6,119 nt of DNA from JADIYM01 sp964641945 (GCA_964641945.1 CAZXLQ010000303.1:1-6119); one strand, 5' to 3'. Counted from the stretch's first letter, positions 1 to 6,007 are shown. The notes: generated by a model not told the origin, from the letters alone. Numbers and translations are program-made.

Positions 1-59
1 ACATCGCCTTTTCCGAATGCGGTCCTGCCTTTACGATTGCGACGCGGCGGCCTGATCAT
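1..59 (-). CDS. Possible partial CDS leaving the left edge (N-terminus only)
   Basis: On the minus strand an ATG at 59-57 opens a frame that stays open to the window edge and encodes MIRPPRRNRKGRTAFGKGD. It starts 12 nt after the stop of the LysR-type gene and has a good ribosome-binding sequence, GGGGAG, five bases upstream. That would place it in the same operon as the regulator. The peptide is very basic and I do not recognise it; it does not look like the start of the antiporter NhaA. With only 19 codons visible this may be chance. GGGGAGCCCCC just before the ATG could instead be a short GC hairpin after the regulator gene. Confidence 0.25.
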   Translation of the reverse strand, partial: MIRPPRRNRKGRTAFGKGD

Positions 60-71
60 GGGGGCTCCCCG

Positions 72-971
72 TCAGGAGAACGTCTGCTGTCTGGCCGTCT
101 CCGAGATGGCCACGACGGCCGGATGTTTCAGACGCCGGTCGACCGAGATCGCGTAGAACCGTTCCCGGACCTCATCGGTTCTTCCGATCACGCGGACGCC
201 GTACTGGCGCTTGATCGTGGCCTCGGTGACCGAGGCCGCCGCGAATACGCCGACGCCGGCCTGGCCAAACGCCTTGATGAGCGCCGAATCGTCGAACTCG
301 CCGACGATTTCGGGACGGATCTCCTTCTCGTCGAACCACTGTTCGAGGCTGCGCCGCACCGCGGCCTCACGTGACGGCAACAGGATCGGCGCTCCGTCGA
401 GCGACTTCGGAAACCTGCCCTTCAGCTTCCCCGCTCGATCCGCCGATGCAAAGAATGCGATTCCGCACTCACCGAGCAGGTGACTGTATGCCCGGATCTT
501 TACCGCCGGACTGGCGGGGGCATCGGTCAACACGATATCGAGGTCGTGGACGGCGAGATCCGAAAGCAGACGCTCGATCTTGTCTTCGCGACACACGATT
601 CGCATCGGCTCGGGCAGTCGCAGCGCCGGCTCGAGGAGCTGATACGCCACCAGCTTCGGCACGACCTGGCTGATGCCGACGGCAAAGCGGACCGGACGTC
701 CGGTCGGCCGTCCCTTCACGGCTTCGGTCAGCTCCTTCCCGATCGCGAAGATTTCGTCGGCGTAACGAAAAACAAGCCGGCCGAACTCGGTCAACGCGAG
801 CCCGCGCCCATCCCGCTGGAAGAGCTTGTGGCCGAGCGACTCCTCGAGCGCGCGAAGCTGGCCGCTGATCGTCGGCTGTGCCAGGCGCAGTTTTTCTCCG
901 GCCTTCGCAATGCTGCCTTCGCGCGCAACGGTCCAGAAATACAGAAGGTGGTGGTAGTTCAGCCAGTCCAT
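72..971 (-). CDS. nhaR: LysR-type transcriptional regulator, NhaR subfamily
   Basis: A DNA-binding regulator of 299 aa, the usual LysR length. Residues 5-65 form the winged helix-turn-helix (LNYHHLLYFW, then the recognition helix around AQPTISGQLRALEESLG). Residues 90-290 form the co-inducer-binding domain. It matches E. coli NhaR closely in several places: NYxHLxYFW, GRGLxxxExGxLVxRYAD, GECG at 167-170, and GEFDDSALIKAFG at 224-236. E. coli NhaR activates the Na+/H+ antiporter gene nhaA in response to sodium, and also osmC and pgaABCD; no such target is visible here. The ATG at 971 gives the standard family N-terminus. A GTG at 980 (three residues more, VDG-) fits the Shine-Dalgarno spacing better, and a longer frame upstream to 1127 is not credible. 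It is transcribed divergently from the gene at 1139, so autoregulation and control of that gene are possible. The family call is firm; the ligand and targets are unknown. Confidence 0.9.
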   Translation of the reverse strand: MDWLNYHHLLYFWTVAREGSIAKAGEKLRLAQPTISGQLRALEESLGHKLFQRDGRGLALTEFGRLVFRYADEIFAIGKELTEAVKGRPTGRPVRFAVGISQVVPKLVAYQLLEPALRLPEPMRIVCREDKIERLLSDLAVHDLDIVLTDAPASPAVKIRAYSHLLGECGIAFFASADRAGKLKGRFPKSLDGAPILLPSREAAVRRSLEQWFDEKEIRPEIVGEFDDSALIKAFGQAGVGVFAAASVTEATIKRQYGVRVIGRTDEVRERFYAISVDRRLKHPAVVAISETARQQTFS

Positions 972-989
972 GCCATCCACTCTACATCG

Positions 990-997
990 CCTTTCTC
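990..997 (-). promoter_or_regulatory. Ribosome-binding site of the NhaR-type gene
   Basis: GAGAAAGG on the minus strand lies 9 nt before the GTG at 980 and 18 nt before the ATG at 971. The spacing favours GTG as the true initiation codon, giving 302 aa. The family N-terminus favours the ATG. The two alternatives differ only by residues V-D-G. Confidence 0.45.
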
Positions 998-1022
998 GAT
1001 CTTCTGCGCCCTTGCATGAACT

Positions 1023-1040
1023 TCTTCGACGGCTTGAAGA
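1023..1040. promoter_or_regulatory. Possible operator (short inverted repeat) in the divergent intergenic region
   Basis: TCTTC and GAAGA, separated by 8 nt, form an 18-bp dyad (TCTTCGACGGCTTGAAGA). It lies in the 167-bp gap (972-1138) between the LysR-type gene and the divergent HhH gene. LysR proteins bind interrupted dyads of about this size upstream of divergent promoters. The dyad does not give an exact T-N11-A box, and five-base arms can occur by chance. I saw no convincing -35/-10 pair elsewhere in this gap on either strand. Confidence 0.2.
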
Positions 1041-1138
1041 GTATCTCGGGACGAAGTCGGATGCACCCACCGCCTTCCCGCCCGCACGGTTGCCGTCAGT
1101 GGTACGATCTGCGACCTCGTCCGACAATCGAGTCCATC

Positions 1139-1678
1139 ATGCCGCCGCTCACGAAACGGAATTCAGGTGAAGACGCGACCACGCGCGAGCTCATGGCTCG
1201 CTTCGAGGCGCTGCGGAAGCGGCGGCCGCGGTTTCACCTGACGCTTCCCGAGTTGCTCGAGGTCGCGAGGTGGAAGCTCGAGGGCCAGTACGGGCGAGCC
1301 GCGCGGCACTTCGAGCGACTGACGCCGCCGGTCGTTCGCACCGTGACGGCGGCCGCCTTTGCCATCGATGGGCCCGACGATGACTTCGAGACCGAGTTGA
1401 GGGCGGGAATGCTGACGACGCTGCCCGGGGTGGGCCTGCCGATCGCCTCGGCCGTACTGACGCTCGTCGAGCCCGATCGTTACGCTGTGATCGACTTTCG
1501 CGCCTGGCGGGCGCTGTTCGGCTCGGACCGCACGTCTTTCGGTGTTGCAGACTACCGCGCCTTCATGGCGGCGCTGCGCGAGCGATCCGTTCGAGAACGG
1601 ACCACGCCGCGGGTCGTCGAACTGCGGCTCTGGCACGAGGACAAGGAAGCGCGGGGACGCGCCGCGGCGAGTCGCTGA
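1139..1678 (+). CDS. Small helix-hairpin-helix (HhH-GPD-like) DNA glycosylase-fold protein
   Basis: A 179-aa protein with the central signature of the HhH-GPD DNA glycosylase superfamily. The hairpin LPGVGLPIASAVL (95-107) is followed by VIDFRAWRAL (117-126), where Asp119 aligns with the invariant catalytic aspartate (D268 of human OGG1). The lysine used by bifunctional glycosylases (GVGTK in OGG1, GVGRK in endonuclease III) is replaced by Pro101. There is no C-terminal Cys4 iron-sulfur cluster. The protein is shorter than typical glycosylases of about 210-350 aa. The upstream half (34-75) carries LPELLEVARWKLEGQYGRAARHF, which suits a helical DNA-binding domain. It is therefore either a monofunctional glycosylase or a non-catalytic DNA-binding relative. 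The ATG at 1139 lacks a clear Shine-Dalgarno. In-frame ATGs at 1016 and 1193 are alternatives, but 1139 fits the gap best. It ends one base before the acetyltransferase gene, so the two are co-transcribed. I do not know a named family for it. Confidence 0.78.
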   Translation: MPPLTKRNSGEDATTRELMARFEALRKRRPRFHLTLPELLEVARWKLEGQYGRAARHFERLTPPVVRTVTAAAFAIDGPDDDFETELRAGMLTTLPGVGLPIASAVLTLVEPDRYAVIDFRAWRALFGSDRTSFGVADYRAFMAALRERSVRERTTPRVVELRLWHEDKEARGRAAASR

Positions 1679-1679
1679 A

Positions 1680-2198
1680 ATGCAAATCGAGACTGAACGG
1701 CTCCTGATCAGGCAGTTCGAGACGACAGACGCCGACGGTCTGTTCGCGTTGTGCTCGGATCCCGAAGTCGTGCGCTACGTCGATGTTGGAGAATCGCTGC
1801 CGCGAGACAAATGCGAATTGTGGATCGCGCGCTCGCTCGCGAACTACGCGTCGAGGGGCTATGGCGCGGCCGCGGTCATCGAACGCTCGTCTGGTCGATT
1901 CATCGGCTACGCGGGCATCGTCTTTGCCCCCGACCGCGACGAGCCCGAGATCATCTACGCGTTCGAGAAGGCCGCGTGGGGCTGCGGTTTTGCGTCCGAG
2001 CTCGTGCCGCCGCTGGTGCGATTCGGTCTGATCGAACGCGAACTGCCGCTCCTGCTAGCGACCATCGCCGCCGAGAACGCGCCGTCGCGCCGGGTCGCGG
2101 AAAAAAGCGGCTTTCGTCTCCGTGAGCTGGAGCAGAACCCGGACGGAAGCAGTACTGCGGTCTACGAAATTACCGCGGCTGATCTCCAGCGGAAGTGA
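1680..2198 (+). CDS. GNAT-family N-acetyltransferase (RimJ/RimL type)
   Basis: A complete 172-aa cytoplasmic acetyltransferase using acetyl-CoA. The start, IETERLLIRQFETTDADGLFAL, is the classic RimJ/RimL-like opening (TERLxLR). The acetyl-CoA-binding motif A is AAWGCGFASELVPPLVRFGL (98-117), matching the family pattern WGxGYAxEA. Motif B is AENAPSRRVAEKSGF (131-145), with Asn133 and Ser136 and the usual EKxGF end. Members acetylate protein N-termini, antibiotics or small metabolites; the substrate cannot be told here. The ATG at 1680 is separated from the preceding TGA by one base and has only a weak purine stretch (GGCGAG) before it, so translation is probably coupled to the HhH gene. An upstream in-frame extension to 1542 lies inside that gene and adds nothing family-like. 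A structured spacer follows the stop codon. Confidence 0.9.
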   Translation: MQIETERLLIRQFETTDADGLFALCSDPEVVRYVDVGESLPRDKCELWIARSLANYASRGYGAAAVIERSSGRFIGYAGIVFAPDRDEPEIIYAFEKAAWGCGFASELVPPLVRFGLIERELPLLLATIAAENAPSRRVAEKSGFRLRELEQNPDGSSTAVYEITAADLQRK

Positions 2199-2214
2199 TC
2201 GGAACCGGTCGACT

Positions 2215-2275
2215 GTCCGTGGGACGTTCGCTCCCCGTTTTTCGAGCCGCGAGCGGTAGCGAGCGTCCCACGGAC
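2215..2275. repeat. Large imperfect palindrome (18+18 bp stem, 25-nt loop)
   Basis: The left arm GTCCGTGGGACGTTCGCT (2215-2232) is complementary to the right arm AGCGAGCGTCCCACGGAC (2258-2275) at 17 of 18 positions. The exception is a G.T wobble in RNA. The loop holds CCCCGTTTTTC and a mini-hairpin CCGC-GA-GCGG. It starts 16 nt after the acetyltransferase stop. As RNA it would be a very stable stem, able to stop RNA polymerase or protect the 3' end. It is not a canonical intrinsic terminator, because the T5 run (2238-2242) is in the loop. An alternative small stem GGGA/TCCC (2221-2235), followed by C-G-T5, could act as a weak terminator instead. The right arm overlaps a dispersed repeat copy (2244-2291), so the whole may be a REP/MITE-like element. 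Confidence 0.75.
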
Positions 2276-2291
2276 GGTGCCTGAATCCGCA
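2244..2291 (+). repeat. Dispersed intergenic repeat, copy A (plus orientation)
   Basis: The first 27 nt (2244-2270) are identical to 6040-6066; their centre is GCGAGCGGTAGCGAGC, itself GCGAGC repeated around GGTA. The next 21 nt match 6067-6087 at 15 positions (shared GGTGCC, GAA and CCGCA), giving 42 of 48 overall. It overlaps the right arm of the palindrome at 2215-2275. Short, GC-rich, self-complementary repeats placed only between genes resemble REP/BIME elements. No transposase (RAYT) is seen here. Confidence 0.8.
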
Positions 2292-2315
2292 ACTTCATTG
2301 TCAGGAGAGAAGTTG
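2290..2315. repeat. Second hairpin in the spacer, flanked by GGACGGTGC direct repeats
   Basis: CAACTTC (2290-2296) and GAAGTTG (2309-2315) form a 7-bp perfect stem around a 12-nt loop. The nonamer GGACGGTGC occurs on both sides in the same orientation, at 2272-2280 and 2317-2325. A hairpin between short direct repeats resembles the footprint of a small insertion or a duplicated repeat unit. No terminator-like T run follows. Confidence 0.5.
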
Positions 2316-2350
2316 AGGACGGTGCGGCCCTCACATCTGTCCGCCGGCCG

Positions 2351-2377
2351 GCTCGCTACCGCTCGCGGTTCTGATGC
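2351..2377 (-). repeat. Dispersed intergenic repeat, copy C (minus orientation)
   Basis: The reverse complement of 2351-2377 matches 6034-6060 at 26 of 27 positions, beginning GCATCAG and ending with the same GCGAGCGGTAGCGAGC core. Against copy A only the 18-nt core CCGCGAGCGGTAGCGAGC (2248-2265) is shared, exactly and in inverted orientation. Copies A and C could therefore pair across an 85-nt interval. It ends 15 nt before the stop codon of the convergent gene at 2393, so it sits in that gene's 3' untranslated region. Confidence 0.8.
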
Positions 2378-2392
2378 GCCGGCATTCCGGGT

Positions 2393-3847
2393 TCAGTTCC
2401 GGAACGACATGTTCGTTTCCATGCCGCCGACTTTCCACTGCAGGGCGTCCCGGACGAGCAGGAATTTCAGCGTCCCCGATCGCTTGTCCCGGTTCGTTTC
2501 GATCGTGTAGGTCGCCGCCTGAACCACGAGGCCATTCACTTCTTCCTCGGCGAGCGAGGTCCGTTCGAACTTCGTGATGTACCCGTCCCCGAGCAACGTA
2601 TTCCGAAACGACTCAACGCGCTCGCGGTCGTCGATCCCGGGGATGAGCGACTCGATCGTCGCGTAGTCGCTCTGCTGAAACGCAAAGAGCACCCGTCGCG
2701 CCAGTGCGTCAGCGCCATCGGGCGTGGCCTCGAACGGTGGATCGGCGAACTCGGGCCTGACGGCCGCATCGAACTCCGCCAGTCGCCACTCGCCCACGAA
2801 TCCGACGTCCACGTAGCGGCAGATGAACGAGACGTTTCCGAAGACGTACTTCGCGTCGCTGTTCACCGTGGCGGTCCGGCCGAACCCTGGAATGCGGTCG
2901 ATGCGCGCCGGGCCCTGCTGCGTGACCTCCAGCATCTTGCCGAGCGACTCGGGCCGCTTCACCCGGGCACCGAATTCAGGCCATTTTTCACGACGCAGGA
3001 ACGCCGAGCCGTTGTCGTAGATCTTCGAGAACTCGCGCGACCGAAGCTGTTCGAGCGTCGCCTGGGACGCGCGCTCCGCATCGCGTGCCGACGGTCGAAA
3101 CACCGTGAAATAGAGAACTCCGACGGTTCCGGCGACCAGAACGAGCACGGCAGCGACGACCAGCGCCGGAATGAGAAAGCGTTGCGGCCTCGGTTCGTCG
3201 AGTGTCGAAAAACCTACCGCCGGCGCCGGTCTCTTCGAAGGACTCGCGCCGCCGGTCTCGCCAGACGGACCGACCGTCGACGACTGTTTTCGAAACGTCG
3301 CCGGCAGTCCGGTGGATTCCGGAACGCCATATGGCCGATCAGGAGCAATCTCCGGCGAACCGAACGGCAGCGTACCGAGCTTTGCCGCGAGAACGACCAG
3401 GCGACCGTAGAGCGCCCGAACGGGATCGTCGAGCGCCTGCGCGGCCTCACGGCCTTCGTGGCCGTCCGGGCAGGACGCCATCGTCGCCGCAAGCTGCGTT
3501 CGCCAGTTGGCGGCCTCCGGGGGCCACGGCCCGCCCCACGCCGCGCCCCGCAGGAACGCCACGAATCCGTGCGCGAAGACCTCGTCCATCGGCCGTGTCC
3601 ACGTGCCGCGCTCGTCGTACTCGCGCACGCCGTCGTTTCCTAGCGTCCGGCGCGCAACACGCGCGGCCCACGCGGCGGCGATCGCATCGTCATCGCGCGA
3701 GAGCGACGGACGCAGCTTTGCGGCAAAGGCGAATGCCGAGGAGGACGCATCGGCCGACGGCAGAAACTCGGGCTCTCGACCGTAGCCGTTCTCGATGACA
3801 CAGAGGACCGTGCCGTCGCGTCGCTGTCTTATCGACTCGTCGGTCAT
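2393..3847 (-). CDS. Bitopic membrane protein with tandem NTF2/DUF4019-like extracytoplasmic halves
   Basis: A 484-aa protein with no signal peptide and one clear membrane span at about 224-250 (FLIPALVVAAVLVLVAGTVGVLYF). Arg-rich residues just before the span (PRPQR) put the N-terminus inside. Residues 1-160 are a predicted soluble domain I do not recognise (motifs RDDDAIAAAWAARVARRTLG, GPWPPEAANWRTQLAATMASCPDGHEG). Residues 160-222 are a Pro/Gly/Ser-rich linker. The outer region appears to hold two related halves, 256-361 and 378-478. Each opens with a helix followed by F/Y-xx-I (REFSKIYD; SDYATIESL) and closes with a tryptophan strand (GEWRLAEFD; LQWKVGGME), as in NTF2/DUF4019/DUF3887-type folds; this assignment is tentative. 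The ATG at 3847 overlaps the upstream gene's TGA by 4 bp (ATGA) and has GGAG 10 nt before it, so it is translationally coupled. It probably partners the FGE-fold protein. Confidence 0.85.
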   Translation of the reverse strand: MTDESIRQRRDGTVLCVIENGYGREPEFLPSADASSSAFAFAAKLRPSLSRDDDAIAAAWAARVARRTLGNDGVREYDERGTWTRPMDEVFAHGFVAFLRGAAWGGPWPPEAANWRTQLAATMASCPDGHEGREAAQALDDPVRALYGRLVVLAAKLGTLPFGSPEIAPDRPYGVPESTGLPATFRKQSSTVGPSGETGGASPSKRPAPAVGFSTLDEPRPQRFLIPALVVAAVLVLVAGTVGVLYFTVFRPSARDAERASQATLEQLRSREFSKIYDNGSAFLRREKWPEFGARVKRPESLGKMLEVTQQGPARIDRIPGFGRTATVNSDAKYVFGNVSFICRYVDVGFVGEWRLAEFDAAVRPEFADPPFEATPDGADALARRVLFAFQQSDYATIESLIPGIDDRERVESFRNTLLGDGYITKFERTSLAEEEVNGLVVQAATYTIETNRDKRSGTLKFLLVRDALQWKVGGMETNMSFRN

Positions 3848-6003
3848 GGATTCGCCACTCCGGTCTGAGGTGGTACCGACAGCGCGATTCGCATTCCGCA
3901 GATCGCGTACCGCACCATCGGATCGAAACCGAACCGCTTTCTAGCCGACGCGTCGGTCCAGTGCACGTCGAACGCACCGCCGCGCAGCACGCGCTTCGTG
4001 TCGCTCGAGCCGGTTGTCCAGGCGCTTCCGTCCGCGGGTGCACCGACGTAATTGACGTGGAAAGTGTCGGCGCACCACTCAGCGACGTTCCCGTCCATGT
4101 CGTAGAGACCGAACCGATTCGTCACGCCAAGACTGCCCACCGGAATCGGCTTGCCACGGAATGGTCCCTTCGCCGACTCGGGGTCCTCGGGATCCACGCG
4201 CACGTTCGAGTAGGTCGAGTCGATCGCGGCACCGGTCGCATACGGCCCGGCGCCTCCGGCGAGGCACGCGTACTCCCACTCCGCCTCCGTCGGCAATCGG
4301 TACGGTCGACCCGTCGCCTTCTCGAGTCGCAGGCAGAACTCGTTTGCATCGGCCCACGAAACGGACGTGACCGGGAGCAGACCGTCAGACGGGCCCGGAG
4401 GCTCGACCGGCAGGTCGCGAGAGATGCGCGGAAGGGCGGCGACGGCGCGCCACAGATCGCGGGTCACCTCCGTTCGCGCGAGGTAGAACGCCGGTACCGC
4501 CACCTCGTGCCCGGGACGACAGAACTCGTCGAAAGTAACGTCGTCGTCCGCGAGCCCCATGCGATACGAACCGGCGGGCACCGCGACCATTTCGAACGAC
4601 AGTCCACCGGGCAGCGATTCCCGGAAGACGCGCGCCTTTCCGCTCGGACGCTCGGTCACTCGGCCTTCGCTATCGAGCACGACGCTCCGGAACGCCGCGT
4701 CCGACAGCTCGCCCTCGAGAACGGGGCGCCCCGGATCGCCAGTGGATCCGGCAACGGCAATCGAGTCGCCGTCGGCGTCGAAGATCGGCAGCGACTGAAC
4801 GTAATCCACGACGGCAGAAATGGGCCGGGGCCCGTATTCGCCTTCGCGCTCGCTCGCCGAGCGCGCCACGGTCTCGGGCGGTGACTCGCCGCGAATCGTC
4901 TTGATTCCGACGCGTTTCCCGGTGGTCGCATCGACGATCTCCAGGTGTGCGTTCGTGACATACGCACCGGCAAGCGCCTGACCACGAGCCGAGAAGTAGG
5001 CGTATTGATACTCCGGCACCCACTGGACGATGACGATAGTACCGACGTCGGCGGGCGATTCAGCCCGTACCGCCGGCGCCAGCAGGTGCGTGATCGGATC
5101 GACCTGTCGCGACCCGAGGTCGAGGACGACGACCCTGCCGCGCCGGTAAGGTCGCGTCGGGGCGGGCTCAGCGTTCGCCAGCGCGAGGTACGACTCCAGC
5201 GAATCGCGGAACCGCTCGACTCTGGCGACGTCTGGCGGCGTTCGGAACACGGCCATCAGGAGCACGACGAAGAGGACGACGGTCGTGAGCCCGGCAACGA
5301 CGACGAGGATTCGCGCCGTCGTTGACTCGAGACGGCCGACGAATCTCGATAGCAATCCGTCGCCCGATCCGGGTCCGTCGTCGTCGAACGTCGCGAACGT
5401 CGGCGTCCGAATCGGTCCCGTCGCATTCGGCGCGTTCCCGGCGGGACTGGCTGGCGCCGCGAGGCGCAGTCGATAACGCGTCGCGGCATCACGAGCAGCC
5501 GCCGTGTCCTCACGTGGCGACCACGACCGCGCCGACGCCGCGCTCTCGGCAAGCGCGAGCGCCTCGGCCGTACGACCGTCGGTGTCGCGAAGCGCAGCAA
5601 GCCTGAGCAACAACTGCGGATGATCGGGCTCGAGGGCGAGCCCGCGCTCGACTAGGTCCGTCGCCTCGCCGGTGCGGCCGGATTGCGCCGCGATGCCGGC
5701 GGCAAGGAAACAGGCCTTTGGATAAGAAGGGCCTACCCAGGTGACCTGCAGGCCGGTTGCGAGCCTCGGGCCGAAGTAGGCGCGGTAGGCTTCGTACTCC
5801 GCCTCACTCCAGAATGCGATTTCGCGCTCGACGCCGCGATCGACGAGCCAGGACCAGGACGAAGGAATCGCGACCAGACGTTCGTCGAGAAGCGCCTTGG
5901 CTTCGTCGACGCGGCCCTCGGCGATGAGTGACTCGGCGGTCTCGGTGAAATCGGCGTTCGAGGTCAAGGTGGCGTCCAGACTAGCAGAAGTTCGGGCTCG
6001 CAC
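3844..6003 (-). CDS. TPR / transmembrane / FGE-sulfatase-fold (SUMF1-like) protein, cysteine-less
   Basis: A 719-aa protein in four parts. Residues 20-155 are TPR-like helical pairs (AESLIAEGRVDEAKALLDERL; AAGIAAQSGRTGEATDLVERGLALEPDHPQLLLRLAAL). Residues 160-225 are a disordered linker. One span follows at 231-253 (RILVVVAGLTTVVLFVVLLMAVF). Then come an unrecognised domain (285-405) and a formylglycine-generating-enzyme fold (465-708). The fold shows EMVAVPAGSYRMG, VSWADANEFC, RPYRLPTEAEWEYA, YDMDGNVAEWCAD, RVLRGGAF and CGMRIAL. At the active-site pair (C336 and C341 of human FGE, GGSYMCHRSYC) it reads GGAFDVHWTDA, so both cysteines are lost and formylglycine formation is not expected. Related folds serve in EgtB, PvdO and ligand binding. 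The GTG start at 6003 is the first possible one, as an in-frame TGA lies 36 nt upstream; GAGAAG precedes it by 6 nt. It is the first gene of a two-gene operon. Confidence 0.88.
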   Translation of the reverse strand: MRARTSASLDATLTSNADFTETAESLIAEGRVDEAKALLDERLVAIPSSWSWLVDRGVEREIAFWSEAEYEAYRAYFGPRLATGLQVTWVGPSYPKACFLAAGIAAQSGRTGEATDLVERGLALEPDHPQLLLRLAALRDTDGRTAEALALAESAASARSWSPREDTAAARDAATRYRLRLAAPASPAGNAPNATGPIRTPTFATFDDDGPGSGDGLLSRFVGRLESTTARILVVVAGLTTVVLFVVLLMAVFRTPPDVARVERFRDSLESYLALANAEPAPTRPYRRGRVVVLDLGSRQVDPITHLLAPAVRAESPADVGTIVIVQWVPEYQYAYFSARGQALAGAYVTNAHLEIVDATTGKRVGIKTIRGESPPETVARSASEREGEYGPRPISAVVDYVQSLPIFDADGDSIAVAGSTGDPGRPVLEGELSDAAFRSVVLDSEGRVTERPSGKARVFRESLPGGLSFEMVAVPAGSYRMGLADDDVTFDEFCRPGHEVAVPAFYLARTEVTRDLWRAVAALPRISRDLPVEPPGPSDGLLPVTSVSWADANEFCLRLEKATGRPYRLPTEAEWEYACLAGGAGPYATGAAIDSTYSNVRVDPEDPESAKGPFRGKPIPVGSLGVTNRFGLYDMDGNVAEWCADTFHVNYVGAPADGSAWTTGSSDTKRVLRGGAFDVHWTDASARKRFGFDPMVRYAICGMRIALSVPPQTGVANP

Positions 6004-6007
6004 GATG

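Noticed and set aside
57..70. GGGGG-CT-CCCC as an intrinsic terminator for the LysR gene
   Set aside because: The loop would be too small and no T run follows on the minus strand. The G-run works better as a possible ribosome-binding site for the next gene.
982..987. A start-stop mini-ORF (ATGTAG, minus strand) between the ribosome-binding site and start of the LysR gene
   Set aside because: A six-base coincidence only 2 nt from the Shine-Dalgarno is too close for initiation; nothing else supports a leader peptide.
480..1019. 179-aa plus-strand frame over the LysR gene
   Set aside because: It covers the LysR gene in antisense, its peptide resembles no family, and it would block the regulator's start region.
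972..1127. N-terminal extension of the LysR protein by 52 residues
   Set aside because: The extension is low-complexity and basic. It would consume the divergent promoter region, and the family's N-terminus begins at MDWLNYHH.
1163..1636. 157-aa minus-strand frame opposite the HhH gene
   Set aside because: Composition is Arg/Pro/Gln-rich without motifs, while the plus strand has a recognisable HhH signature.
4848..4868. GCGCTCGCTCGCCGAGCGCGC-like string resembling the repeat core
   Set aside because: It lies inside the FGE-fold gene, lacks the GGTA centre, and is explained by Ala/Ser/Glu/Arg codons at high GC.
3961..4884. 307-aa open frame on the plus strand opposite the FGE-fold gene
   Set aside because: It is rich in Arg/His/Gly with no domain pattern, and the minus frame shows clear family motifs over the same bases. 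Long antisense frames are expected at this GC content.
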